A DNA stretch of 64,000 bases from Acidimicrobiia bacterium (GCA_009694375.1 SHVB01000007.1:1-64000), one strand, 5' to 3'; shown: positions 1-8,295, counted from the first letter of the stretch. Notes: a model not told the origin generated them from the sequence alone. Program-made: numbers and translations.

Positions 1-1
1 C

Positions 2-424
2 GAAGCCCGCCACGTGGCCTTTGGGGTGTTGTCGTTGAAGGAGTACTACGGCGAGCTCACCGATGCTGAGATGTTGGAGCGTCAAGAGTTTGCCTTCGAG
101 GCGGCGGTGCGCATGCGCGACCGTTTCCTCCAGCAAGAGGTGTGGGAGCGCATGGGGGTGGATGTCCGCACGATGGTCAAGCTCCAACTCGAGCATGGGG
201 GCGACAAGAACGAGGACCCCTTCCAGCAGCTCCTCTTCAGCAAGATCGTGCCCAACTGCAAAAAACTGGGGCTGCTCGATCGCAACAACGGTTGGTTGCG
301 CACCAAGTTTGGCGAGATGGGCGTGATCCAGTTCGAGGACTGGGTCGATACCGGATCCGACTACGAAAGCATGAGTCTTGAGGCCCTGGCCAGTGAGCAA
401 GCAGACGAGATTGAGGTGGCCTAG
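2..424 (+). CDS. Ferritin-like diiron protein, C-terminal part (5' end outside window)
   Basis: The reading frame is open from the window edge, so this is the C-terminal ~140 residues of a longer protein. The first codons read EARHVAFGV, the E-x-x-H motif that provides iron ligands in ferritin-like and ribonucleotide-reductase-like helical bundles. The rest is helical and acidic at the end. A GTG at 14 could be taken as a start but would cut the motif, so I treat the gene as truncated by the window. The substrate is unknown; it may be an oxygenase or desaturase-like diiron enzyme. A hairpin follows directly after the stop. Confidence 0.6.
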   Translation, partial: EARHVAFGVLSLKEYYGELTDAEMLERQEFAFEAAVRMRDRFLQQEVWERMGVDVRTMVKLQLEHGGDKNEDPFQQLLFSKIVPNCKKLGLLDRNNGWLRTKFGEMGVIQFEDWVDTGSDYESMSLEALASEQADEIEVA

Positions 425-426
425 TC

Positions 427-467
427 TGTGCTCGCCGACCCCCGGGCATTGATGATCGGGGGGCACA
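427..467 (+). terminator. Hairpin after the ferritin-like gene, possible terminator
   Basis: TGTGC (427-431) can pair with GCACA (463-467), and CCCCCG (439-444) with CGGGGG (457-462), three bases after the stop codon. No U-tract follows, so it may be a 3' stabilising hairpin or a factor-dependent terminator rather than a classical intrinsic terminator. Confidence 0.3.
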
Positions 468-540
468 GGGCCCGGTACTTCGGGGGGAGCGCCGGGTCCT
501 CGCGCGTTATAGGGGCACCCCGTGGCTAACCTTGACCACT

Positions 541-756
541 GTGCTCCCCGTTCGCTACCGCTGCATCTCTTGCGGAAACATCACCCGGTTCGACGTCACC
601 ACCACCTCCACGAGGCGCGCCTTCCACCACTACTCGGTGGGCGGAGAGTTAGTGGTGGAGGAAGATGATGTGATCGCCGCGACCGTGGACGAGGTGCTGT
701 GTCGCTGGTGTGGCGCCGGGGGAACAGTGGAGGAAGTTGAGCACCAAACCTCCTGA
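541..756 (+). CDS. Small zinc-ribbon protein, unknown function
   Basis: This 71-residue protein has two CxxC knuckles (CISC near residue 9 and CRWC near residue 55), the spacing of a single zinc ribbon. The middle is a short beta-rich and acidic stretch. GTG at 541 is used; TTG at 532 is an alternative, and neither has a good ribosome site. The next gene is another tiny Cys-rich protein on the same strand, so the two may be expressed together. No family is recognised with certainty. It could be a nucleic-acid-binding or metal-storage accessory protein. Confidence 0.5.
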   Translation: MLPVRYRCISCGNITRFDVTTTSTRRAFHHYSVGGELVVEEDDVIAATVDEVLCRWCGAGGTVEEVEHQTS

Positions 757-802
757 AACGGGGGCAAGACCACTGTCACACCCCCGGCGTAGGTTTTGTG
801 GC

Positions 803-1003
803 ATGGCTGAAACCATGTTGATTAGTTGTGGGGATTGCGTCATGGAGGGCACCGATGTGTGCTCCGATTGCGTGGTCACCTTCCTGTGCGGCCGGAAGGC
901 TGGCGAGGCCGTGGTGATCGACGTTGCCGAGGCCCGGGCGCTCCGTCTGATGGAAAAGGGTGGCTTGGTGCCCGCCTTGCGTCACCGCCGCCGAACGGGC
1001 TGA
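803..1003 (+). CDS. Small Cys-rich protein, unknown function
   Basis: The 66-residue product has CGDC, CSDC and one further Cys in its first 30 residues, followed by a helical stretch and a basic tail (RHRRR). The pattern suggests a small zinc or iron-sulfur site. ATG at 803 is used; ATG at 815 is also possible. It sits between the zinc-ribbon gene and queG on the same strand. No function can be named from the sequence. Confidence 0.5.
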   Translation: MAETMLISCGDCVMEGTDVCSDCVVTFLCGRKAGEAVVIDVAEARALRLMEKGGLVPALRHRRRTG

Positions 1004-1046
1004 GGCCGGGCCGCTAGCGTGCGGGTTGGTGTTACTTGTCCCCACG

Positions 1047-2123
1047 ATGGAGGAACTCCGGGAGGTGGGCCGGGCGGCGGGCGTCGATGCGCTAGCCGCC
1101 ACCACCGCCGATCCGTTCCTGGAGGTACGGACCACCCTTGAGCGCCGCAAGGCCGAAGGCCTCCACGGCGGCATGGCCTTCACCTATCGTCGCCCCGAAC
1201 GCTCCACCACCCCTGCCCTGGCTCTCCCCGGGGCCCGCTCGATCGTGGTGGGGGCCCGCAGTTATCTCGTGGAGGATCCCGTCGAGGCGCCGCCCGACGG
1301 CCTCCAGGGGCGTATCGCCCGCTACGCCTGGGACGATCACTACGCCGCGCTTACCCAGGGCCTGAATGCCGTCGCCGCGGCCTTGCGCGCCTGCGGATGG
1401 CGCACGCGGGTTCTGGTAGACGACAACGCCCTGGTGGATCGCGCCGCCGCCCACCGGGCCGGCATCGGCTGGTGGGGGAAGAACGCCAATCTCCTGCTCC
1501 CGGGCCTCGGGAGTTGGTACGTGCTCGGCAGTGTGGTCACCAACGCGGTGGTGGCGGTCAGCAACGAGATCGTGGCCGACCGCTGCGGTTCGTGCACTCG
1601 CTGCAGCGATGGGTGTCCGACCGGCGCCATCACCGCTCCCGGAGTGATCGATGCTCGCCGGTGTTTGTCCTGGCTCCTCCAGGCCGAGGGCGTCTTCCCG
1701 TTCGAGTACCGCGTTGCCTTGGGTGATCGCATCTATGGCTGCGACGAGTGCCAGGAGGTGTGCCCCCCCAACCGTCGAGCTCCCATCCGGGCCCCCGGCG
1801 GCCAGGAGATGCCCTGGGCCCCCCTGTTGAGTTTGCTCGACACCGATGACGCGGTGGTCCTGGCGTATGCGCATCGCTGGTACATCTGGCGCCGGGAGGT
1901 GCGCTACGTGCGCCGCAATGCCCTGGTGGTACTCGGCAATGTGGGGATGGGCGACGACCCCAAGGTGGAGGCGGTGCTCGCTCGGTACCTCGCTCATCCC
2001 GATGGCTTGCTGCGGGCCCACGCTGCCTGGGCCGCCGGGCGGTTGGGACGCGAGGATCTACTGATGGGACTCGACCAGGACCCCGACCCCCTCGTGCAGG
2101 CCGAGCTCGGCCGGCTTCCCTGA
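1047..2123 (+). CDS. queG: Epoxyqueuosine reductase QueG
   Basis: QueG reduces epoxyqueuosine to queuosine, the last step of Q34 modification in tRNAs with GUN anticodons, using cobalamin and two 4Fe-4S clusters. The 358-residue protein has the expected N-terminal cobalamin-binding region, the motif HRAGIGWWGKN, two clustered Cys motifs (CGSCTRCSDGCPTGAI and CDECQEVCP) and a C-terminal HEAT-like repeat segment after about residue 260. ATG at 1047 gives the usual N-terminus. The stop codon shares one base with the pimB start at 2123, so the two are co-transcribed despite unrelated roles. No other queuosine genes lie nearby. Confidence 0.93.
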   Translation: MEELREVGRAAGVDALAATTADPFLEVRTTLERRKAEGLHGGMAFTYRRPERSTTPALALPGARSIVVGARSYLVEDPVEAPPDGLQGRIARYAWDDHYAALTQGLNAVAAALRACGWRTRVLVDDNALVDRAAAHRAGIGWWGKNANLLLPGLGSWYVLGSVVTNAVVAVSNEIVADRCGSCTRCSDGCPTGAITAPGVIDARRCLSWLLQAEGVFPFEYRVALGDRIYGCDECQEVCPPNRRAPIRAPGGQEMPWAPLLSLLDTDDAVVLAYAHRWYIWRREVRYVRRNALVVLGNVGMGDDPKVEAVLARYLAHPDGLLRAHAAWAAGRLGREDLLMGLDQDPDPLVQAELGRLP

Positions 2124-3259
2124 TGACTCATCTTTTTGTTACCAATGATTTCCCACCTAAAATCGGTGGGATCCAGAGCATGCTCTGGGAGTTGTGGCGG
2201 CGCTTGGATCCCTCGTCGTTCGTGGTGTTGACCACCCCCTCGCCCGGCGCGGCGGCCTGGGATGCCACGCAGGCGTTTCGCGTGGTGCGCAGCCGCCAGC
2301 GGGTGCTCCTGCCTACCCCCGCCCTCGTGCGCCGAATCGATGCTCTCGCCGATGAGGTGGGGGCTTCGGTGGTCATACTCGACCCTGCGTTACCGGTGGG
2401 GTTGGTGGGCCCGCGTCTATCCCGGCCCTACGGGGTAGTGCTCCACGGTGCCGAAATCACCGTGCCCGGTCGCCTGCCCGGATCCCGCTCGGTATTGCGC
2501 GGCGTACTGCAGGGCGCCTCGTTGGTGGTCGCCGCTGGGGGGTACCCCCTCGCAGAGGCGGAACGCGCCGCCGGTCGCGCGCTGCCAAGCGTGTTAGTGC
2601 CGCCCGGGGTGGATACCGAGCGGTTCGTGCCGCTGAGTCGCGATCAGCGGGGCGCGGCCCGGGCCCGGCTGGGTCTGCCGGTTGACGGCCGAGTGGTGGT
2701 GAGCCTGAGTCGGTTGGTGCCCCGCAAGGGAATGGATGTGCTCATCCGGGCGGCGGCCCTGCTGGCCCCGAGCCGGCCCGATCTCGTTGTAGCCATTGGC
2801 GGCGACGGGCGTGATCGGCGCCGACTGGCCCGACTGATCACCGCGACTGCCGCGCCAGTGCGGTTGCTGGGCCGCGTGTCGCAGGAGGATCTTCCGGGCT
2901 TGTACGGCTGCGCCGACGTGTACGCCATGGCTTGTCGGAATCGATGGGCGGGGTTGGAACAGGAGGGCTTCGGGATCGTGTTCCTGGAGGCCGCCGCCAC
3001 GGGAGTGGCCCAAGTAGCCGGTGACAGCGGGGGAGCCGCCGAGGCCGTGGTCCACGGCGAAACGGGTTTGGTTGTTACCCATCCGCACGACCCCCGTGCC
3101 GTGGCCGATGCCCTGGCCCGGTTGCTCGATAACCCCGCTGAACGGACGCGCTTCGGCACCGTTGGTCGGGAGCGGGCAGTGGCCTCCTTCGCCTACGACG
3201 ATCTGGCGGAGCGTCTCGGCGCCGCTATCACTACATGGGAGGCCACGGCGCATGGCTGA
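2123..3259 (+). CDS. pimB: GT4 glycosyltransferase, PimB-like mannosyltransferase
   Basis: This GT-B fold family 4 glycosyltransferase (378 residues) resembles PimB', which adds the second mannose to phosphatidylinositol monomannoside with GDP-mannose in actinobacterial envelope glycolipid synthesis. The start VTNDFPPKIGGIQS is the family acceptor-side signature. Later come PPGVDTERF, SRLVPRKGMDVLI (nucleotide-sugar side) and QEGFGIVFLEAAATG with the conserved E-x7-E. In Mycobacterium tuberculosis pimB' lies close to a SRPBCC gene and an ArsA-like gene, as here. Donor and acceptor are inferred from similarity, and related trehalose or glycolipid mannosyltransferases are alternatives. Confidence 0.8.
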   Translation: MTHLFVTNDFPPKIGGIQSMLWELWRRLDPSSFVVLTTPSPGAAAWDATQAFRVVRSRQRVLLPTPALVRRIDALADEVGASVVILDPALPVGLVGPRLSRPYGVVLHGAEITVPGRLPGSRSVLRGVLQGASLVVAAGGYPLAEAERAAGRALPSVLVPPGVDTERFVPLSRDQRGAARARLGLPVDGRVVVSLSRLVPRKGMDVLIRAAALLAPSRPDLVVAIGGDGRDRRRLARLITATAAPVRLLGRVSQEDLPGLYGCADVYAMACRNRWAGLEQEGFGIVFLEAAATGVAQVAGDSGGAAEAVVHGETGLVVTHPHDPRAVADALARLLDNPAERTRFGTVGRERAVASFAYDDLAERLGAAITTWEATAHG

Positions 3260-3704
3260 CTCGCTCGAAGGGCCCGAGGGTGGCGCCCTCTGGCGAGTGA
3301 CCGGTGTGGGTACCGGTGTGTTGGTGGTGAGCAGTGGTGTGGTGGCGGTGGTTCCCGACCTGTTCGGCCCTGCCTATGCCGCCATCTCCTGTCTGTTCTT
3401 CCTCGTCGGTACCGTGGCGTTGCTGTGGGCCTTCGCCCGGGGCATCTCGCGCAGTCGCCTCGAGGAGGTGACCATCCCTGGTCTGTTCTTGCTGTCGGCG
3501 CCGGCGGCCCCGCCGGCGGTGCGACGGCGGTTCCGGAGGGCAGTGGTCCTCGAGATGGTGGTGGTGGTGGTGGTGGCCGCTTTGCATCCATTTACCGAGG
3601 TGGCCTTCGGGGTGTTGGCGCCCCTGTTCGGTCTTGGATGCATGGCCTTGTGGGGTGGTCGGTATGCCCACTTCGAGGATCGTCCTGGCCCGCAGTCGGC
3701 GTAA
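3252..3704 (+). CDS. Four-helix integral membrane protein, unknown function
   Basis: This 150-residue protein has about four hydrophobic segments (roughly residues 15-35, 40-60, 97-112 and 117-135) and a charged loop (RRRFRRA) before the third. ATG at 3252 overlaps the pimB end by 8 bases, so translation is probably coupled. The run of Val codons at about residues 102-107 is notable. Its position between an envelope mannosyltransferase and a SRPBCC/ArsA pair suggests an envelope role, but this is context only. Confidence 0.65.
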   Translation: MADSLEGPEGGALWRVTGVGTGVLVVSSGVVAVVPDLFGPAYAAISCLFFLVGTVALLWAFARGISRSRLEEVTIPGLFLLSAPAAPPAVRRRFRRAVVLEMVVVVVVAALHPFTEVAFGVLAPLFGLGCMALWGGRYAHFEDRPGPQSA

Positions 3705-3752
3705 CCCGCCCGGGGAATCGACCGCCTCGCGTCGTTCGGCCACACTGTAGGA

Positions 3753-4196
3753 ATGTCCGAGCAAGCAACTGAGACAATGGACATGGCCGCTTCGCCGGAG
3801 CGCATCATGGAGCGTCTCCTGGATTTCGAGCACTACCCCTCTTGGGCGTTGGATATCAAAGGGGTCACCGTAGATTCCCGTGATGCCCACGGTCGCGGCC
3901 ATGAGGTCAGTTATCGGGCCGCCGCTATGGGTCGGAGCACCAAGTACACCCTCCGCTACACCTACCTGGACGACCCGTGTCGAATCAGTTGGGAGTTGGT
4001 GAGCGGCGACATCATGCGCCGACTCGATGGTTCGTACCTGCTTGAGCCCGCCGTCGACCTCCCCGGCGGTACCCAGGTCACGTACCATTTGGCGGTGGAG
4101 TTACTTATTCCCATCCCCGGTTTCGTGAAGCGGCGGGCGGAAACGAAAATCATCCACACGGCGCTCCGCGAGTTGCGGGCCCACATCGAGTCCTGA
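3753..4196 (+). CDS. SRPBCC (START-like) family protein
   Basis: This is a single-domain SRPBCC or polyketide-cyclase-like protein of 147 residues. It has the N-terminal strand and helix (ASPERIMERLLDFEHYPSW), then alternating strands ending in a long C-terminal helix (KRRAETKIIHTALRELRAHI). The fold binds hydrophobic ligands in a deep pocket; the ligand cannot be read from the sequence. M. tuberculosis has the same pairing with an ArsA-like ATPase (Rv2185c and Rv2184c, near pimB'), so this is probably a conserved actinobacterial neighbourhood. A link to lipid handling is inference. Confidence 0.75.
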   Translation: MSEQATETMDMAASPERIMERLLDFEHYPSWALDIKGVTVDSRDAHGRGHEVSYRAAAMGRSTKYTLRYTYLDDPCRISWELVSGDIMRRLDGSYLLEPAVDLPGGTQVTYHLAVELLIPIPGFVKRRAETKIIHTALRELRAHIES

Positions 4197-4223
4197 GGTG
4201 GCAGCAGGTTTGATGGGTCAGAG

Positions 4224-5408
4224 GTGACGCGCGTTCTGTTGTTCACCGGCAAGGGTGGCGTGGGCAAGACCACTACGGCGGCGGCCACTGCGCTGGCCTG
4301 TGCCGATGTCGGCCTGCGCACGCTCGTGCTATCCACCGATCCGGCTCATTCCCTTGCCGACGCCTTCGACCTGCCTTTGGGTCCCCTGCCGGTGGCGATC
4401 AGTCAATCGCTATGGGGTCAGCAACTCGATGCTCAAGAGCGGATGGAGGAGTCCTGGCACGAGATCCAGCAGTACCTGCGCGAGGTGTTTTCCTGGGCGG
4501 GCGTGGAGGGCCTGGAGGCCGAGGAACTATCGGTTGTTCCGGGCCTCGACGAGATCTTTGCGCTCTCCGACATCAAGGTGCATGCCGACAGCGGTGAGTG
4601 GGATGTCGTGGTGGTCGATTGTGCCCCCACCGCCGAGACGATCCGCTTCCTCTCCCTTCCCGACGTCCTCTCCCGCTACATGGAGCGCCTATTTCCGGCC
4701 GGTCGACGGGTGAATCGGGTCGTGGCGCCGGTACTGCAACGCCTCACCTCCCTGCCGGTGGCCGGAGACGGTGTGTTCGAAGCCACCAACGCCTTTTACA
4801 AACGACTCGAGGGGGTGAAGGAGATCCTCATGGACCCGGCCCGCTCCAGTGTGCGACTGGTCGTGAATCCGGAGCGCATGGTCATCGCCGAGGCCCGACG
4901 CACCTATACCTACCTCTCGCTGTTCGGTTACCGGGTGGATGCTGTGGTGGTAAATCGGCTTCTTCCCGAGGGGGTCTGCGATCCGTGGTTCGATCGCTGG
5001 AAGAAACTTCACCTCGAACATCTGAAGACCATCGAGGAGGGGTTTGCCCCCTTGCCGGTGCTCAAGGTGGAACTCGCCCCCGAGGAACTCATCGGTGTCG
5101 ACGCGCTCCGGGGGTTCGCCCAGCGGCTCTATGGCGACCTCGATGCGGCGGCCATCCTGTTCCAGGGACAGCCGCTCAAGATCACCCGACGCAATGGACG
5201 GACCACTCTGGTGATCGAGTTGCCCTTCGCCGACCGCGACGATGTAGAGCTGGGCCGCAAAGGCGACGAGTTGCTCCTCAAGGTGGGGGCCTACCGGCGG
5301 GCGGTGACCCTGCCCGATTCTCTCCGGAATCGGGCAGTCCTCGACGCTAAGATGTCGGCCGGGCGTCTGAGGGTGATCTTTGAAGGAGACGTTGGTGGAC
5401 ATTCCTAA
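4224..5408 (+). CDS. ArsA/GET3-family ATPase with C-terminal Hsp20-like domain
   Basis: This 394-residue protein starts with a deviant Walker A (FTGKGGVGKTT, residues 7-17), then STDPAHSLADAF (switch region) and VVVVDCAPTAETIRFL (switch II), typical of the ArsA/GET3/MinD class. The last ~80 residues, from about 315, form a beta-rich Hsp20-like domain found fused to many bacterial ArsA-like ATPases. GET3 homologues target tail-anchored proteins and ArsA drives arsenite efflux. No ArsB or arsenic gene is nearby, so protein handling is more likely. GTG at 4224 is the start. The next gene begins inside its 3' end. Confidence 0.85.
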   Translation: MTRVLLFTGKGGVGKTTTAAATALACADVGLRTLVLSTDPAHSLADAFDLPLGPLPVAISQSLWGQQLDAQERMEESWHEIQQYLREVFSWAGVEGLEAEELSVVPGLDEIFALSDIKVHADSGEWDVVVVDCAPTAETIRFLSLPDVLSRYMERLFPAGRRVNRVVAPVLQRLTSLPVAGDGVFEATNAFYKRLEGVKEILMDPARSSVRLVVNPERMVIAEARRTYTYLSLFGYRVDAVVVNRLLPEGVCDPWFDRWKKLHLEHLKTIEEGFAPLPVLKVELAPEELIGVDALRGFAQRLYGDLDAAAILFQGQPLKITRRNGRTTLVIELPFADRDDVELGRKGDELLLKVGAYRRAVTLPDSLRNRAVLDAKMSAGRLRVIFEGDVGGHS

Positions 5409-5667
5409 GTACCAAAACAACGCGGACCAGAGGGTTCTTGAGCATCTCCAGGCTGCTGCTCGTGAGGTGATTCAGGCAACGCGCGCTTTCTTGGATGCGG
5501 CCGAGGATCTTCTGGATGACCCCACGGTGGTGCAGGACATCGTGGCTACCGTGGCCACCGTGGCGACGGCCGCCGCGGATCGGCTGCGCTCGACGGTTAC
5601 CCCCCAGGCCGGTGATGGTGCCGAGGATGGCGGCGACGAAGGTGTGCAGCGGATTCGGGTGTCCTAA
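5395..5667 (+). CDS. Small helical protein coupled to the ArsA-like ATPase
   Basis: The 90-residue product is almost entirely helical, with Ala/Val heptad-like repeats (residues 10-65) and an acidic Gly-rich tail. GTG at 5395 follows the ribosome site GAAGGAGA by a few bases and lies 14 bases inside the ATPase gene, so the two proteins are probably made together. TTG at 5392 is an alternative start. The amphipathic helix could pack on a membrane or on the ATPase. No family is recognised. Confidence 0.6.
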   Translation: MDIPKYQNNADQRVLEHLQAAAREVIQATRAFLDAAEDLLDDPTVVQDIVATVATVATAAADRLRSTVTPQAGDGAEDGGDEGVQRIRVS

Positions 5668-5669
5668 GG

Positions 5670-6245
5670 ATGAGGTTGGTGAAGCTGACCATCTCCCCTG
5701 GCCTGGAGGTGACCTTCCATCCGAATATCACGGTGGTGGCAGGAATGGACCAGCAGCAGCGCAAGCGCCTCGTCGCCGCCCTGATGGGCATGGCCCAAGG
5801 GGTAGCCCCGGTTGGGCCGGGGCTACTCGAAGCCCACGGGGTGCTCTTCGACCTCTCGGAGGAGATGCTGGCCCTCATCGATCTGGGACTGGGCGAGATA
5901 CGGCCAGTGGTGCATGCGGGCGATCTGCCTTCCAACGGCTCTCGGCCAACCCGGGCGGCGAATAGCCGCGATGACGAGACCACCGTCGCCGAGGAGATCG
6001 AGTGGCACCTGCTGAGACGCCTGGGGTCTCATCGGGCCGCCTCGTTGGCTGGTGCGATGCCCCTTCTCCTCGACGACGTATTCCATGACCTCGATGGGTC
6101 GGCCTGCCACCATGTGCTCGATCGGTTGAGGACCATGGCGGAGGATGTGCAGGTGATCATCGTGAGTGACGTTTCCGACGTGTTGGAGTGGGTCCTACTG
6201 GCGGGAGCCGAACAAGCCAAGATCGTGCACGCCGCCGGGTTGTGA
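5670..6245 (+). CDS. SMC/RecF-like ATPase-fold protein lacking a P-loop
   Basis: This 191-residue protein begins like an AAA ABC-type ATPase (VKLTISPGLEVTFHPNITVVAG), but where Walker A (GxxGxGKS/T) should be it reads GMDQQQRKRLVAAL. A Walker-B-like segment, MPLLLDDVFHDLDG (near residue 133), and a following strand (DVQVIIVSD) resemble the signature/Walker B/H-loop end of SMC, RecF and RecN proteins. The coiled-coil insert is missing. It starts 2 bases after the upstream helical gene. It may be a regulatory pseudo-ATPase of the ArsA cluster. No function can be named. Confidence 0.6.
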   Translation: MRLVKLTISPGLEVTFHPNITVVAGMDQQQRKRLVAALMGMAQGVAPVGPGLLEAHGVLFDLSEEMLALIDLGLGEIRPVVHAGDLPSNGSRPTRAANSRDDETTVAEEIEWHLLRRLGSHRAASLAGAMPLLLDDVFHDLDGSACHHVLDRLRTMAEDVQVIIVSDVSDVLEWVLLAGAEQAKIVHAAGL

Positions 6246-6358
6246 CGACGCTGTGGTCTAAGGCGTGGGCGACAGCGGGCTCGGTCCCTGCTGGTCGCCG
6301 GGTGCCGATGACTAGGCCGCCGACAGGCGACTCAACCATCAGTCAACCCACCGGCAAC

Positions 6359-6814
6359 TCAGTACCCGGTCACCGTCAACGGAACATTCGCGTTGAGGGT
6401 GGTGCCGTTCCCCAACTGCCCGTAGGTCTTTTGGCCCCAGCATTGGATGGTTCCGCTGGTCAACAACGCACACGAATGATTCCCGCCGGCGGCGATCGCG
6501 GGAGCGGGAGCGGGGGCGCGGGCGGGGGTAACAGCGGCTGAGGGGACGGAGAGATCACTACTGGTGCCGTCATCGAAGATCCCCCGAACCCGGAACGGGT
6601 AGGTCGTCCCGGGGGTGAGGCCGGTGACGATCTGGGTCGTGGCTGAGCTGGAGAACAGCTGGGCGGGTTGCGCCACCGAACCAACCGAGGGGATCACTTT
6701 GTGCCCAGTAACGACCGCTCTGGCATCGGCAGCTATGGCCGCCCCCGCGACAGCGTTACCTGGCTCGGCCCTGGCGTTCCCGTCACCCGAGCGGGAGCGG
6801 TACCCGAACCGCAC
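6359..6814 (-). pseudogene. Fibronectin-III / RCC1-repeat gene remnant
   Basis: The minus-strand frame encodes one fibronectin type III domain (GYRSRSGDG to PSAAVTPA; note TTQIVTGLTPGTTYPFRVRGI) followed by one RCC1 repeat (AAGGNHSCALLTSGTIQCWG). It then stops right after PLTVTGY. Proteins with this combination normally have a signal peptide and six or seven RCC1 blades to close a propeller, so this is a 3' fragment. The frame is closed by a stop about 20 codons upstream of the GTG at 6814. No signal peptide precedes it. It looks like the relic of a secreted surface protein. Confidence 0.6.
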
Positions 6815-7142
6815 CTCGTCAAGGCCAACAAGCCACTCACCACCACTGGCAACACGCCGAGTTTCCTCATGGCCTCAAACGGCATACCGGCCGCCGCACC
6901 GGTACCCGGAAATCAGCCCCGCCCCCGGAACCGGTAAAAAAACAGCCGGTGAGGGGCCGGGTACGGCAATCCCCCGAGAGCACTAGCGCGACAGTCCCCC
7001 GGATTCCAAGGCTTGTGATCGTGTCCCCCGAACGGGCCCTCGCTGTCGTGCTCCCGGAACCAAACCCCGCCCATGCATGTCATTCACCGTGCTCAGCGCA
7101 CGGGCTTGCGGGGCGGCCTACGATCAGGGAGTCCTTTTTGAC
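6815..7142. other. Non-coding stretch upstream of the baeRF-type gene
   Basis: I see no convincing gene. Codons in the frame of the fibronectin/RCC1 remnant continue only to about 6875 before a stop. The rest is C-rich with several CCCCCG and ACCGGT motifs, and probably contains the promoter of the gene starting at 7154. A possible -10 (TACGAT, 7119-7124) has no clear -35. Confidence 0.4.
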
Positions 7143-7153
7143 AAGGAGGTGTA

Positions 7154-8269
7154 GTGGTCGTCATCACCGAAGCCGCCATTCGGGAACTAGCTGGGCTCAG
7201 GGGACACACCGTTCCGATCACTTCCTGTTACCTCAACGTGGACGGCCGTCGGCTGGTGCGGCGCTCCGACGTTGAGCACGAGATGGATGGTTTGCTCCGG
7301 GGGGCTCGCCTACGGGCCAACGGGTACCCGTCGGTGCACGAAGACCTCAACCGGATCGAGGCGTTCGTCCGGGCTGGCATCGACCGACACCATGCTCGTG
7401 GGCTGGCGATGTTTGCCGGCTCGGCTTGTGGCTTGTGGAAGGTCATCGAACTACCAAAGCCGGTGCAATCCCAACTTGTGATCAACCATGCGCCGGTGGT
7501 GGGCCAACTTGAGTTGATGTTGCAGGAGTACGAACCCGTCGGGGTGCTCTTGGCCGACAAGCAGTGCGTGCAGCTGTACGTCTTCGCTATGGGCGAGTTG
7601 ATCGAACACTGCGAATGGTTGGATGCACCGCGGCGTGGTTTCACCACTCGGGGGGAGCGCAAGCGGGATACCCCTGCACCGCGCCGCAAGGAGTTGGCCC
7701 AGCGCCATCTCCGTCACGCCGCGCAGGCTGCGTTCGACCTCTGGCAGGACCGGGGATTCCATCACCTCGTGATCGGTGGTCCCGATGCCATCGTGAACGA
7801 GCTCGTACAGAATCTGCACCCGTATCTTCGCGAGCGTTATTGCGGTCGGGTCCCCTTGGGCGTGGGGGCTGCCCCTGAGGACGTCCAGCGCGCCGCTGAA
7901 GAGGTGGAACTAAGCGTGGAGCGAGGACAGGAGACGGCCCTAGTAGCGCGCCTGCGCCAGGCGGTGGCCGGGGGCGGCAAGGGGGTGGCTGGACTAGGGC
8001 CAACACTGCTGGCCCTCAATGAACATCGCGTCGAGCGACTGCTCATCTCACGTGGCTTTGCCCAAGCGGGATGGCGTTGTCCCGCCACCGATGCCCTCCG
8101 GTTGGTGGGGCCCATCAACCCCGCCAACGGGGTGGCGATGGTGCGGGTGGATGACGTGGTCGAAGCCTGCCTCGAGGCGGCCCTGACGCAGGGTGTTCCG
8201 GTGACCATTTGCGTGGGCAACGCTGATCTCGACGTGTTGGGGCGGATCGGGGCATTGTTGCGTTATTAG
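7154..8269 (+). CDS. baeRF-type (bacterial eRF1-like) protein
   Basis: The 371-residue protein has the arrangement of bacterial homologues of archaeal/eukaryotic release factor 1 (the baeRF/Vms1 superfamily). It has an N-terminal domain, a middle RNase-H-like domain with EPVGVLLADKQCVQLYVFAMGELIEH, and a C-terminal domain (RVERLLISRGFAQAGWRCP) ending in VTICVGNADLDVLGRIGALLRY, like the L7Ae-like end of eRF1. Family members are proposed to act on stalled ribosomes or peptidyl-tRNA. A strong AAGGAGGT (7143-7150) lies only 3 bases before the GTG start. No release-factor GGQ motif is visible, so hydrolysis chemistry is uncertain. Confidence 0.65.
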   Translation: MVVITEAAIRELAGLRGHTVPITSCYLNVDGRRLVRRSDVEHEMDGLLRGARLRANGYPSVHEDLNRIEAFVRAGIDRHHARGLAMFAGSACGLWKVIELPKPVQSQLVINHAPVVGQLELMLQEYEPVGVLLADKQCVQLYVFAMGELIEHCEWLDAPRRGFTTRGERKRDTPAPRRKELAQRHLRHAAQAAFDLWQDRGFHHLVIGGPDAIVNELVQNLHPYLRERYCGRVPLGVGAAPEDVQRAAEEVELSVERGQETALVARLRQAVAGGGKGVAGLGPTLLALNEHRVERLLISRGFAQAGWRCPATDALRLVGPINPANGVAMVRVDDVVEACLEAALTQGVPVTICVGNADLDVLGRIGALLRY

Positions 8270-8295
8270 GGCCGGGCGTTGGGTGGCCTCGCGGC

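Noticed and set aside
1092-2021. Minus-strand frame of 309 codons opposite queG
   Set aside because: It is antisense to a complete QueG with intact 4Fe-4S motifs, shows no family motif and has a His/Gly/Ala bias typical of high-GC shadow frames.
3231-4088. Minus-strand frame with a run of His codons opposite the membrane and SRPBCC genes
   Set aside because: The His run is the antisense of the Val codon run in the membrane protein. No independent support exists.
4224-5408. ArsA-like gene considered as part of an arsenic resistance operon
   Set aside because: No arsB, arsC, arsD or arsR is nearby, and the C-terminal Hsp20-like domain and neighbours fit the non-arsenic actinobacterial type.
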